Under the pieces are notes generated by a model that saw only the letters and a list, made by a program, of their open reading frames with translations, was not told the DNA's origin and searched no databases. DNA of 64,000 bases, taken from the NCBI GenBank assembly GCA_913058145.1, contig CAJXQM010000006.1, positions 54,174-118,173 of the forward strand, read 5' to 3'. Origin of the DNA: an uncultured Colwellia sp. GTDB lineage: Bacteria; Pseudomonadota; Gammaproteobacteria; Enterobacterales; Alteromonadaceae. The translations under genes were made by a program, and so were the position numbers. Positions 22,386-32,457 of this stretch are shown in pieces (the stretch's first letter is position 1; every line of letters begins with the position of its first letter).

Positions 22386-24806
22386 ATGTTTTCAAACAAC
22401 ATCATCATGCCTTATAACAAGGTATTTACGGCCTGTGCACTATGTTTATCTGTTTCTGCATTAAGTTATACCTCACCTGTTTTATCACAAATAATTTCAG
22501 GAAAGATTGTTAATCATCAAGACAAACCTATTAGTGGTGCACAGGTTAAAATTAATGGTCGTGATAAAGTCATTACTACTAATGCTCAGGGCTTATTTAC
22601 GTTATCAAACCTATCTGCAGGTAAAATTGAATTACATACTAGCGCAAAGAATTACGCGCATGATAATCAATATATCATTATAAATCAGGATGATATTTTA
22701 GGACTGAATATTCAATTATCACCATCAGTGATGGAAGTATTAGATGTATATGCAACGCCATTACATACATCCACCATTGAATCAGCCTTACCGGTTAATG
22801 TGATTGCAGGAGATGATTTAAAACTAAAACAAGCATCGACACTTGGGGAAACGCTAAAAAATGAAGTGGGTGTTCACTCTAGTTTTTATGGCTCAGTGGC
22901 GAGTAGCCCTATTATTCGTGGCCTAGATGGACCAAGAGTATTAATTACTCAGAATGGCTTAGATGCCGGAGATGCATCACGTGTTGGTCCTGACCATTCG
23001 GTAGCAACGGAAACAAGCACTGCAACACAAATTGAAGTACTACGTGGCCCCGCTACGCTCTTTTATGGTAGTGGTGCTATCGGTGGTGTAGTTAATATTG
23101 TTGATAATAGAGTACCAACATCAAGTGATACAATTGCGGATTGGTTGTTACAATATAACGATATATCTAATGAAAAACAGGGTTCTTTTTCTGTACAAAC
23201 GGGTAATGATAACATTGCTGTTCATTTAGATGCTTTTTGGCGTGATGCTGGCGATTATGTATTGCCGAAAGACTTTGATTCTCATGTTGATGAAGAAGAG
23301 CACGAAGATGAAGAAGAGGAAACTCAACCTACTCATTTAGTAAGCTCAAACTCTCAATCGAGTGGTTTTACCTTAGGCTCTAGCTATTTATTTGACCAAG
23401 GTTTTATTGGATTCTCTTACGGTACAATGAGCCGAGATTATGGTATTCCTGGCCATGCTGCTCATGCTGAAGAGTCGGTAGGCATTGAGGAGGGAACTAA
23501 AGCTGAAATGGAGCAAGATAGATTTCAGTTATTAAGTGAGGTGAATTTTGATCAGAGCTTTATCAAGCAGTTAGCGTCTAAGTTTGCTTATACTGATTAT
23601 CAGCACCAAGAAATTGAAGATGGCGCTATTGGCACAATCTTCAAGAATAAAAGTATGGAGATGAAAGCAGATTTATATCATCAAGAATATAAAGGGTGGC
23701 AAGGTGCATGGACACTTCATTATAAACACTCTGATTTTGAGGCGGTAGGAGAAGAAGCGTTTGCTCCCCCTTCAAAGACCGACAGCTTTGCCATCGCTTG
23801 GTTAGAAGAAAAGCACTTTGGTGATCTATTATTACAGCTTGGCGCTAGAGCTGAGCAAGTAACTATTGAAACCAACGATACAATTATTGGTTTCTCAGAT
23901 CACGACACTGAACAGGTATCATTTTCTGAAAAGAGCTTTAATCCCCTAAGTACTTCGTTAGGTTTAGTTTGGGATTATCAAACAGGATATAATCTAGGTT
24001 TGTCTTTAGCTGTATCGCAAAGAGCACCGTCAGCAGCTGAGCTGTTTTCTTTTGGTTCGCATATTGGTACGGGTACTTTTGAAGTAGGTGCAATGTATGA
24101 CATTGAGCAAGAGGGTGATGAAAACCATGTAGAATTATCATCACAAAATCCTGATATTGAAACCTCATACAGCGTAGATTTTACTTGGCGAAAGTTTGAG
24201 GGAGATTTCGGCTTTGTTGTGAGTGCTTTTTATAATCATATTAACGATTATTATTATCAACAAGATACTGGTCTGCTATTTGAGAGTGATCACGATGAAC
24301 ATGCGGCAGATGAACATGCGGCAGATGAACACCAAGACGAGGAAGGCTCACCTATCTTAGTTTACCAGCAAGATGATGTTGATATGTACGGCCTTGAAGC
24401 TGAATTTGTTTATCAAATATCTAGTCCGCTTAAAGTTAAAGTTTTTGGTGATTATATTAATGCTCAGTTGTCCGACGGGGGGGATTTACCAAGAATTCCG
24501 CCCATGCGATTGGGTGTGTCAATGAATTATCAAGGCAATAGCTTTGATAGCGAATTAAGTGGTAATCATTACTTTGAGCAAGATGATGTTGCGCTATTAG
24601 AAACAACAACACGTGCTTATACTTTAGTTGATTTTAACTATAACTATTATCTTGATAATATGGGTTTTAGAGACAGTGATATGATTGTGTATGTTAAAGG
24701 GCAGAACTTAACGGATGAAGTGGCTTTCGTACACTCGTCATTCCTTAAAGATATTGCTCCACTACCAGGGCGAAATTTTAGCATAGGCATACGTGGTAGT
24801 TTTTAA
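22386..24806 (+). CDS. TonB-dependent receptor with His/Asp/Glu-rich loops (probable zinc receptor, ZnuD-like)
   Basis: Carboxypeptidase-regulatory-like N-terminal domain, plug domain (ATLFYGSGAIGGVVNIVD), His/acid-rich inserts HVDEEEHEDEEEETQPTH and HDEHAADEHAADEHQDEE, C-terminal beta-strand ending in F. Confidence 0.85.
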   Translation: MFSNNIIMPYNKVFTACALCLSVSALSYTSPVLSQIISGKIVNHQDKPISGAQVKINGRDKVITTNAQGLFTLSNLSAGKIELHTSAKNYAHDNQYIIINQDDILGLNIQLSPSVMEVLDVYATPLHTSTIESALPVNVIAGDDLKLKQASTLGETLKNEVGVHSSFYGSVASSPIIRGLDGPRVLITQNGLDAGDASRVGPDHSVATETSTATQIEVLRGPATLFYGSGAIGGVVNIVDNRVPTSSDTIADWLLQYNDISNEKQGSFSVQTGNDNIAVHLDAFWRDAGDYVLPKDFDSHVDEEEHEDEEEETQPTHLVSSNSQSSGFTLGSSYLFDQGFIGFSYGTMSRDYGIPGHAAHAEESVGIEEGTKAEMEQDRFQLLSEVNFDQSFIKQLASKFAYTDYQHQEIEDGAIGTIFKNKSMEMKADLYHQEYKGWQGAWTLHYKHSDFEAVGEEAFAPPSKTDSFAIAWLEEKHFGDLLLQLGARAEQVTIETNDTIIGFSDHDTEQVSFSEKSFNPLSTSLGLVWDYQTGYNLGLSLAVSQRAPSAAELFSFGSHIGTGTFEVGAMYDIEQEGDENHVELSSQNPDIETSYSVDFTWRKFEGDFGFVVSAFYNHINDYYYQQDTGLLFESDHDEHAADEHAADEHQDEEGSPILVYQQDDVDMYGLEAEFVYQISSPLKVKVFGDYINAQLSDGGDLPRIPPMRLGVSMNYQGNSFDSELSGNHYFEQDDVALLETTTRAYTLVDFNYNYYLDNMGFRDSDMIVYVKGQNLTDEVAFVHSSFLKDIAPLPGRNFSIGIRGSF

Positions 24807-24911
24807 TTTATGCAGCTTAAAAAGGTTAGTAATATTGATCGCGTGGTGTAGGCTATTACTACAATTTTTAGCAAGAAAAAGAATTTAATATGTAACAAGC
24901 TTTAACCTAAG

Positions 24912-24954
24912 TAACTAATCATCAATAATGCTTAATGTTATTGATGATTAGTTA
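24912..24954. terminator. 17-bp perfect hairpin downstream of the TonB receptor gene (possible terminator)
   Basis: TAACTAATCATCAATAA / TTATTGATGATTAGTTA around a 9-nt loop; only a weak T tract. Confidence 0.5.
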
Positions 24955-25018
24955 AGCCTTTGTAACGCAGATAGAAAGATCTATTTAGCAAAGTATTCAA
25001 AAATCACACATTAAATGA

Positions 25019-25219
25019 ACCAAAGAACAAGTTTTTAAAAACTTTTCAGGGCCTCTTTCTCAACATGCGGAGCACCCTCTTTCAGGTATTAATACCTTTG
25101 TAAAAAAAGGTCTTGAAGAAGGGCTCAGCAATCGTTTATCTCAAGATGGAATTAACGTGCATTTGGTTGAGAGTGATGACCCAGAATTAGTCATTGCGTC
25201 ACTCATGTCCACAACATAA
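25019..25219 (+). pseudogene. Start-less reading-frame fragment (possible gene remnant)
   Basis: Open frame TKEQVFKNFSGPLSQHAEHPLSGINTFVKKGLEEGLSNRLSQDGINVHLVESDDPELVIASLMSTT* follows an in-frame TGA with no plausible start near its 5' end; protein-like composition. Confidence 0.35.
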
Positions 25220-25364
25220 ATTACTTTTGAAATTTAATAGGTCCGGAACAATAGCCATATCACTAGAAAACAGCTAATTTATTTAAAATTTAGCATGCGT
25301 ATGTAGCTCAATCAGGAAAAATTTACTATTAATAAACGCCTGAGTAAAGTACATAGCAAGAAGT

Positions 25365-26564
25365 TTAAAAAGAGTGTTTTAACGAAAGTGACTTGTCTGA
25401 CTTTAGGATCATTACTGCTCTCATTAGTAAAGCTATTCCTACTAGCATTACAATCACAGTGATTATTAGCCCATCGGTAAAACTTTCGCTTTTTTCGGCA
25501 ATTATCCCCACGAGTGCAGGTGCAATAACCTGTGCGAGTCCGTAACTAAAAGTGAGGTGACTCATCGATCTAGACGGATTTTCAGGATACAGACGTCCTA
25601 CCATTGACAGTGTCATACTAACAATGCCAATAAAACTGCAACCATATAATAGTGCACTGATGAAAATTACCGTTGCAGATGGGTCGAACAACAGCAGAGC
25701 AGTACTCACCATATTTAGAATGTAGGCTTGAAACATTGATGACCAGATGCCAACCTTTCTGACATAAAGATCCCACAACCAACATCCGGGTGCAGCAGCA
25801 ATCCCCACTAACAGCCAAACACCCCAGCCAAGACCTTTCATGCCAGGAAGCAATTCAACTATCGCAATCAGAAAGGTTGCAGTCACCACATACCCAAAGC
25901 CGGCGCAAAAATAAGCGGACTGCAAGGTTAGAAAAAACTGTTTTGAGGGAAGTGGTTGAGTTTCCTTGTGCTCAGTGTGTTGCGTGCCAATCGTCGATTT
26001 AGAAAAATCGGGAAACCAAAACAACACCGGGATAAGGAGTATCAGCGCCAACAAACCATAGATTAACCATTGCTGATCCCATGTATATTCAATTTTTATC
26101 AGTTGAGCAGTAATCGCCGTTAGAACAATACCGATCCCTAGGCTTGAAAAAAAAATGCCAAGTTCAGCTTTTTCTTGGTTGTGCCTTAGCCAGTGCATTA
26201 GCAATCCAGCCCCTAGCAAAACACCTGTGGCACTACTTAAACCTGACACATAGCGTAGTAGATACCATAACCACTCATTCGTTGTTGCAGCCATGCACAG
26301 AGTAGTCACGACAGCTGCGATTAAACCATAGCGGTACAATTTAATTTTTAATTGAAGGTTGTGAATGAAAGATATAAGCAATGCCCCACAGAGATACCCT
26401 GCATAATTTGCTGCAGCCAAGAAACCCGCAACAGTCTCCGTAAGGCCAATATCTTCGGCCATTTCAGGCAACATGGGTGTATAGGCAAATCGAGCGATAC
26501 CTACAGTGATAATACCTCCTGTCAAACAGGCAAGCTGGATCTTGGATTGTTCTGATAATTTCAA
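25365..26564 (-). CDS. MFS transporter, YbfB/YjiJ family
   Basis: Polytopic MFS protein (GIARFAYTPMLPEMAEDIGLTETVAGFLAAANYAGYLCGA; HLTFSYGLAQVIAPALVG). The ORF extends to 26678 and overlaps the divergent araC start, so an internal TTG at 26564 is suggested. Confidence 0.85.
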   Translation of the reverse strand: MKLSEQSKIQLACLTGGIITVGIARFAYTPMLPEMAEDIGLTETVAGFLAAANYAGYLCGALLISFIHNLQLKIKLYRYGLIAAVVTTLCMAATTNEWLWYLLRYVSGLSSATGVLLGAGLLMHWLRHNQEKAELGIFFSSLGIGIVLTAITAQLIKIEYTWDQQWLIYGLLALILLIPVLFWFPDFSKSTIGTQHTEHKETQPLPSKQFFLTLQSAYFCAGFGYVVTATFLIAIVELLPGMKGLGWGVWLLVGIAAAPGCWLWDLYVRKVGIWSSMFQAYILNMVSTALLLFDPSATVIFISALLYGCSFIGIVSMTLSMVGRLYPENPSRSMSHLTFSYGLAQVIAPALVGIIAEKSESFTDGLIITVIVMLVGIALLMRAVMILKSDKSLSLKHSF

Positions 26565-26671
26565 ACTACAGTGCTCATCAATTATATATACCTTAGAATA
26601 GCGAATAATCGAAAGACAATCTCTATACACTATGACAATATATGCATATAAAGCGTCAAAATGTGAAATAG

Positions 26672-27472
26672 ATGCCACACTATCCCAATGAACTTAAATT
26701 ACTTGATTTAAAAAGCTTGCCTCGAGAGGTTTTTGCCCGGCAGCAGTATATGCCAGCAAGGCATTACTTCCCTGCGCACAAACATAAGTGGCATCAACTT
26801 TTGTATGCTAGTTCCGGTGTGCTAACTATTGACGTCATTGGTGAAAGGCTTTTTATCCCGCCTGAAAATGCTGTTTGGTTGCCCTGCGGGTGTCGACATA
26901 GTGTTTCAACTGAATATGGTGCTGAATTAAAGAGCCTGTACATTGATTGCAAATATCAGCGGTTGCCTACTAATAAAAGCTTAGTACTAAAAATATCCCC
27001 AATCATAAAAGCACTGATAATAGAGGTGTCCACCTTTGATGTTGAATACCCCATTTCTGGTTATGAAGAAGAGGTTATTTCTTTAATGTTGAGTACGTTG
27101 CCACGTTTAAAGCATGTTACAGATCATCTTCCCTGGCCAACATCAGCAGAGCTTTTGAAAATGTGTAATCAACTTTATGAGCGACCTGGAGGAAAAAAAA
27201 CAACGCTGATGTTGGCAGAGGATTTAGCTATGTCGAAACGTACCCTAGAGCGAAAATTTCATAGAGAAACAGGTATGACTATTCAGGCATGGAGCCTAAG
27301 GCTTCGCTTTCTAAAAGCGATAGAATTACTGACTTCGGGCCATAGTATTACCAATATTTCTTTGGATTTGGGGTACAGCTCTCCCTCTCCTTTTATCTAT
27401 ATGTTCAGAAATATATCTGGTATGAGTCCTGGAGAGTATATAACAAGTATTTCTAATATAAAGGAAAAATAA
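26672..27472 (+). CDS. AraC-family transcriptional regulator (cupin N-terminus)
   Basis: C-terminal double HTH (MLAEDLAMSKRTLERKFHRETGMTIQAWSLRLRFLKAIELL...SPSPFIYMFRNISGMSPGEY); N-terminal HKHKWHQLLYASSGVLTI. Confidence 0.9.
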   Translation: MPHYPNELKLLDLKSLPREVFARQQYMPARHYFPAHKHKWHQLLYASSGVLTIDVIGERLFIPPENAVWLPCGCRHSVSTEYGAELKSLYIDCKYQRLPTNKSLVLKISPIIKALIIEVSTFDVEYPISGYEEEVISLMLSTLPRLKHVTDHLPWPTSAELLKMCNQLYERPGGKKTTLMLAEDLAMSKRTLERKFHRETGMTIQAWSLRLRFLKAIELLTSGHSITNISLDLGYSSPSPFIYMFRNISGMSPGEYITSISNIKEK

Positions 27473-27538
27473 AACTAAATATTCAGCCGTCGGAACAGGT
27501 TGCCTGATAAGTTTTTATTATTCAAACTCAACAATGGT

Positions 27539-27757
27539 CTAAGCGATATCACCAACAGAGAAAATACGATCGCCCATTTTATTTAAAATTTTAATCTCAC
27601 CTTGGCATACAGCAATAATTGATTTACCTTCTTTAAATACTTCCGGTATGACTACCATTCCTTGTTCATTAATGGTGAGTGACATCAATTCATGTAGTAG
27701 TTCAAGTGATTCATCATGATAATAAATGATAGTGACTTGGGTTAAACCTTGTTGCAT
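27539..27757 (-). CDS. Small conserved hypothetical protein (possibly TIGR02922-type)
   Basis: MQQGLTQVTIIYYHDESLELLHELMSLTINEQGMVVIPEVFKEGKSIIAVCQGEIKILNKMGDRI; family name from memory. Confidence 0.6.
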   Translation of the reverse strand: MQQGLTQVTIIYYHDESLELLHELMSLTINEQGMVVIPEVFKEGKSIIAVCQGEIKILNKMGDRIFSVGDIA

Positions 27758-28048
27758 ATCAGACTCTTTTTATTTTTCTATATTGATTTTGTATTGAAAA
27801 TTGAAGGACTAAGTTCTTTTCAATACATGTAAATATTACTCTTCTAACTATTAATAAAGCTGATATAGATCAGAAATAGGTGACTAGATACTATTCGCCA
27901 AACAATGAAAATTTAGTATGAGTCATTTTATTCATCTTAATGGTGCAACAGCCCCATTAGTAACCACCATGTAATCAACTAAGCAAACCAATTTAAGTAA
28001 TGAGATATAATTAAAAAATAGCTTATGTTTATTAATGTCCTATACGTT

Positions 28049-29464
28049 TTATTTATTATTGAACCAGACACCTGGTTCAGTTTTTCCTTGTATTTCTACA
28101 TCATCAAGTAAGAAAGTGGGATTACCATTTATTTTTAATTTTTTTCGAAAATCTTTAGTTAAATTGACTACGGTAGGGGTGAGTAAAAAAATGGCGTAAA
28201 TATTAACTAATGTCATTAACCCTAATGCCATATCTGCTAATCCCCAAACTTCTTTCAACGATGCATGTGCTCCCCAAAATACCATAGTTAAATAAATACT
28301 GGTATAGAGTAGCCTTCCCATTTTATTGTCAAGTTTGAATAAGTGTAGATTACTTTCTGCATAGGCGTAATTAGCAACCACGGAGGTAAAAGCAAATAAG
28401 GTGATTGCTGCGGCAACAAAATAGTTCCCACCAGTTCCAAAGTGACTCGCCATAGCATTTTGCGTCATTATAATGCCTTCCATGTCGCCACTGATGTTAA
28501 TATCCGACAACAAAATAACCACTGCTGTACAGCTACAAAGCACCATTGTGTCTAAGAAAACACCTAGCATTTGCACATACCCCTGAGCAACTGGGTGATT
28601 AGGTACTGGTGATGCTCCTGCCGCGGCATGAGGTACACTTCCTGCCCCTGCTTCATTTGAATATAAACCTCGCTGAATACCATTTTTAATTGCTGCACCT
28701 AAAGCGCCTGCACCCGCTTCATTTAAGCCAAAGGCTGAAGAGAATATATCCATAAACATTGACGGTAATAATTGAATATTCATTAAGGTAATAATAACTG
28801 CAGTACCAACAAATGCTAACCCCATAAAAGGTACAATGAGTTCGGCAAACCTAGCGATACTGCGCATGCCGCCTACTACGATGCTGCCTGCAAGTACTGC
28901 AATCACGACACCTGAATATTCGCGAGGAATAGTAAAAGTATTATTTAATGCCTCAGCGATGGTATTGGCTTGCATAGCACTAAAAGTCAAGCCGTAACCT
29001 AGAAAAAGACAAAGTGAAAAAAGGATAGCAAGCCAAGGTTTATTAAGTCCAGCTCTAATATAATAGGCAGGACCTCCCCTAAATTCCTTATGTTCGTCTC
29101 GTACCTTATATAACTGCCCAAGTACACTTTCTGCAAAGCCTGTAGCCATACCTAATAATGCAATTACCCACATCCAAAATACCGCACCACTGCCGCCAAG
29201 TGAAATAGCCATGGCAACACCTGCTAAATTGCCAGTTCCAACCCGCGCAGATAATCCTGTACATAAGGCTTGAAAAGAACTAATTCCAGACTTGTCAGAT
29301 TGGGTACTGCCCTTCATAACAGTGAACATGTATCTGAATTGAAGTATCTGTATCCAACGAAGCTTAAATGAAAACCAAAAACCGGCAAAAAGTAACAAGT
29401 AAATCAATATTTGGCCTTGGCCCCAAAGTATATTGTTGATGAAGCTTACAATGTCATTAACCAT
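28049..29464 (-). CDS. Alanine or glycine:cation symporter family protein (AGCS)
   Basis: ALCTGLSARVGTGNLAGVAMAI, GGPAYYIRAGL, KNGIQRGLYSNEAGAGSVPHAAA. Confidence 0.92.
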   Translation of the reverse strand: MVNDIVSFINNILWGQGQILIYLLLFAGFWFSFKLRWIQILQFRYMFTVMKGSTQSDKSGISSFQALCTGLSARVGTGNLAGVAMAISLGGSGAVFWMWVIALLGMATGFAESVLGQLYKVRDEHKEFRGGPAYYIRAGLNKPWLAILFSLCLFLGYGLTFSAMQANTIAEALNNTFTIPREYSGVVIAVLAGSIVVGGMRSIARFAELIVPFMGLAFVGTAVIITLMNIQLLPSMFMDIFSSAFGLNEAGAGALGAAIKNGIQRGLYSNEAGAGSVPHAAAGASPVPNHPVAQGYVQMLGVFLDTMVLCSCTAVVILLSDINISGDMEGIIMTQNAMASHFGTGGNYFVAAAITLFAFTSVVANYAYAESNLHLFKLDNKMGRLLYTSIYLTMVFWGAHASLKEVWGLADMALGLMTLVNIYAIFLLTPTVVNLTKDFRKKLKINGNPTFLLDDVEIQGKTEPGVWFNNK

Positions 29465-29616
29465 TTATATTCCTATTTTATTCTTTATTTTTCAGTAAAG
29501 TACTGTGCGTTTTGGTAATAGCATAAGCGGTGTTTATTTATCCACATAACCAAAAATAAACAACTATCTTTTGGAGGAGTGAATACCTGCCAACATACAT
29601 TACAACATTGGTGTGA

Positions 29617-29888
29617 TTAACAAAATACCGGTTTTATTTTGCGCATCAAAAACCAGGATTCAAAAGTAAAGTGAGAGAAAAAAAGTTCAAGTACACATGA
29701 ATCAGTTCTTTTTGAATTGGCGGCATAATTCATTCGTTCTATATAATCCAATACTATAGCGCCTGTGCCTTCAAGGTAGGTTTTATCATACTCTATTCCT
29801 GAGTAATCAAAAGCAAGTTGCACACGATATTGTTTTTAAATAGTTCAATGATATCTATAAATTTGATTTTCTGTCGCTTACCCCATTA
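29617..29888 (-). pseudogene. Remnant of a CtlX-like amidinotransferase/guanidino-hydrolase gene
   Basis: Frame IIELFKNNIVQLAFDYSGIEYDKTYLEGTGAIVLDYIERMNYAANSKRTDSCVLELF matches the central region of CtlX-type proteins (E..FLEGTGSLVLDR..RIAYA..S.RTD). It lacks both the N-terminal third and the C-terminal catalytic part; upstream in-frame TAA near 29888. Confidence 0.55.
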
Positions 29889-30046
29889 TTGATTGTGCTC
29901 ACATACGTTCGGTTTAGTCTGAATGTCAATTTGGTTACCAATATACAAGTTTAATAAACGCTAATTTATACTTTAAACAAAATTTACTTTGCGCTAAATC
30001 AAAGTGATTTTTTTAATTCCTTCTATAATGTTAAATATTATTCATT

Positions 30047-30796
30047 ATGTTATTTTCTATGCCTCATCAACTTATTGTTTTTCTAAAAGCATTATTAGGT
30101 AGTTGCAAAGATTTACTACCTATTATTCTCGTTATTGCATTTTTCCAATTTGCCGTTTTGCAACAACCCATGCCTAATGTTGGGGATATTTTAGTCGGTT
30201 TATCACTAGTTGTTCTTGGCTTAACTTTCTTTATTTACGGTTTAGAAATGGGATTATTTCCTATTGGTGAATCGATGGCGCAAGCCTTCGCTAAAAAAGG
30301 CAGCATTAGTTGGTTACTTACTTTTGCCTTCTGTTTAGGCTTTGGTACTACCGTGGCTGAGCCTTCGTTAATTGCCGTAGCGAAAGAAGCGGCAATTGTT
30401 GCCGCATCAGGTGGTATTATTACTGATACCCTAGAATCTCAACTTTCATATGCCAACGGTTTACGTTTTACCGTTGCATTTGCTGTTGGCTTTGCAATTG
30501 TTATGGGTGTTCTACGTATACTTCGTGGCTGGCCAATACAGTATTTGATTTTAGGCGGTTATGTTGTTGTTGTGCTGATGACGATGCTTGCCCCTAGCTG
30601 GATTATTGGTATTGCATACGACTCAGGTGGCGTTACAACATCAACGATTACCGTCCCCTTAGTGACAGCATTAGGTGTTGGTTTAGCCTCAGCAATAAAA
30701 GGTAGAAATCCGATGATTGACGGTTTTGGTTTGATCGCTTTCGCCTCATTAACACCCATGATTTTTGTGATGATTTACGGTATGGTGATCAGTTAA
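30047..30796 (+). CDS. DUF1538 domain membrane protein (subunit A)
   Basis: [61 protein letters not shown]. Confidence 0.85.
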   Translation: MLFSMPHQLIVFLKALLGSCKDLLPIILVIAFFQFAVLQQPMPNVGDILVGLSLVVLGLTFFIYGLEMGLFPIGESMAQAFAKKGSISWLLTFAFCLGFGTTVAEPSLIAVAKEAAIVAASGGIITDTLESQLSYANGLRFTVAFAVGFAIVMGVLRILRGWPIQYLILGGYVVVVLMTMLAPSWIIGIAYDSGGVTTSTITVPLVTALGVGLASAIKGRNPMIDGFGLIAFASLTPMIFVMIYGMVIS

Positions 30797-31590
30797 TGGA
30801 TTTATTCTTTGAATTTTTAACCACCTTAAAAAATACGGTTGTTGATGTATTACCTATTTTGTCAATAATATTGGGTTTTCAGCTACTTGTTATTCGAAAA
30901 CCTATCCCTCATCTCAAGCAAGTAGGTTTTGGGTTTATTTATGTCCTTATTGGTTTAGCCTTGTTTTTACTTGGTTTGGAGAAAGCCTTATTTCCGTTAG
31001 GAAAAATGATGGCAGAACAATTAACCGCACCAGAATTCATTCATGCTGGCGAACAAGTATTAACAAGCATCCATTGGTTAGATTATAAGTGGGTTTATGT
31101 TTTTGCCGCCGCCATTGGTTTTAGCACTACCATTGCAGAGCCTTCACTTATTGCCGTCGCTATTAAAGCCGAAGAAGTTTCCGGTGGGGCTATTAATGCA
31201 AATAGCTTGCGTATTGCAGTTGCCATTGGTGTTGCTGTTGGTATTGCCTTAGGAAGTTACCGCATCGTTGTTGGTCACCCTATGCATTACTATATTATTG
31301 GTGGTTACGTTATTGTGGTCATCCAAACTTTTTATTGTCCTAAGTTAATTGTGCCATTGGCATATGATTCTGGCGGTGTAACAACGTCAACTGTAACGGT
31401 ACCTTTAGTTGCTGCTTTAGGTTTAGGTTTAGCCAGTACCATTCCAGGACGTAGCCCGCTAATAGATGGGTTTGGCCTAATTGCTTTCGCTAGCTTATTT
31501 CCTATAATTGCCGTAATGGCTTATGCGCAAATAACTAAAGCCAAAGCACGAAAAGTAGAAGAAAAAGCAAAAGAAAAAGTAGAAAAATAA
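30796..31590 (+). CDS. DUF1538 domain membrane protein (subunit B)
   Basis: Same repeats as the upstream gene ([62 protein letters not shown]); 1-nt stop/start overlap TAATG. Confidence 0.87.
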   Translation: MDLFFEFLTTLKNTVVDVLPILSIILGFQLLVIRKPIPHLKQVGFGFIYVLIGLALFLLGLEKALFPLGKMMAEQLTAPEFIHAGEQVLTSIHWLDYKWVYVFAAAIGFSTTIAEPSLIAVAIKAEEVSGGAINANSLRIAVAIGVAVGIALGSYRIVVGHPMHYYIIGGYVIVVIQTFYCPKLIVPLAYDSGGVTTSTVTVPLVAALGLGLASTIPGRSPLIDGFGLIAFASLFPIIAVMAYAQITKAKARKVEEKAKEKVEK

Positions 31591-31664
31591 TAAATGTACT
31601 TTAAAACTGAACCAACAAGACTCTTTAAAAGAGTTTAAAGAAGACAAATAAAACAGGTGATCAC

Positions 31665-32015
31665 ATGCAATTTAAATTAATTGTTGCCTTTGTTGACGAC
31701 GCTGTCACAGACGACGTTATGAAAGGCGCCAGAATGGCAGGCGCAACAGGCGCAACCATAATAAATAATGCCAGAGGCGAAGGTGTCAAACGCCAGCGCA
31801 CTTTTTTTGGTATGCAACTTGAGACACAAAGAGATGTATTACTTTTTGTTGTTGAAGAACATCTATCAAGGAAAATACTTGAGCGAATTAGCAATATTGC
31901 TGGTTTTGATGAAGACCCAGGTAAAGGTATCGCTATTCAATTAAATGTTGAAGATGCAGTAGGCGTAGCTCATCAGGTAGAGCGCTTAAAAGGTAAGGTT
32001 GAGGAAGAACTATGA
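31665..32015 (+). CDS. P-II family nitrogen-regulator-like protein
   Basis: MQFKLIVAFVDDAVTDDVMKGARMAGATGATIINNARGEG...VLLFVVEEHLSRKILERISNIAGFDEDPGKGIAIQLNVEDAVG. Confidence 0.82.
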   Translation: MQFKLIVAFVDDAVTDDVMKGARMAGATGATIINNARGEGVKRQRTFFGMQLETQRDVLLFVVEEHLSRKILERISNIAGFDEDPGKGIAIQLNVEDAVGVAHQVERLKGKVEEEL

Positions 32016-32407
32016 ACCATAAATTAGTACAAGTTAAAGATGTTATGACCACTAATAACTATCAATTTGCTGATGGTATGATGACTGTTGCTGAGGGTAT
32101 TAAAGTAGCCAAAGAGCATAACGCTAGCGTGTTAATTATTAATAAACGTAATGCGCAAGATGAGTATGGATTAGTGATGCTTGCCGATATTGCCAAAGAA
32201 GTACTCGCAAAAGATCGTTCCCCCGATCGCGTGAACCTATATGAAATAATGGCAAAACCCTTGATGAGCGTATTACCTGAAATGGATGTAAGGTATTGCG
32301 CACGATTATTTGAGCGCTTTAGTATTCACCTTGCACCTGTTATTGAAAATAAGGAAGTTATTGGCATGGTTGACTACACTAATATGGTTTTTAGCCAAGT
32401 TGACTAG
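32012..32407 (+). CDS. CBS-domain protein
   Basis: VKDVMTTNNYQFADGMMTVAEGIKVAKEHNASVLIINKRN...MSVLPEMDVRYCARLFERFSIHLAPVIENKEVIGMVDYTNMVF; ATGA overlap with the PII-like gene. Confidence 0.85.
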   Translation: MNHKLVQVKDVMTTNNYQFADGMMTVAEGIKVAKEHNASVLIINKRNAQDEYGLVMLADIAKEVLAKDRSPDRVNLYEIMAKPLMSVLPEMDVRYCARLFERFSIHLAPVIENKEVIGMVDYTNMVFSQVD

Positions 32408-32457
32408 TGATTCCTTATTAGCTAAGTGATTGAATATACGTTAATAGGTGTTGTAGT

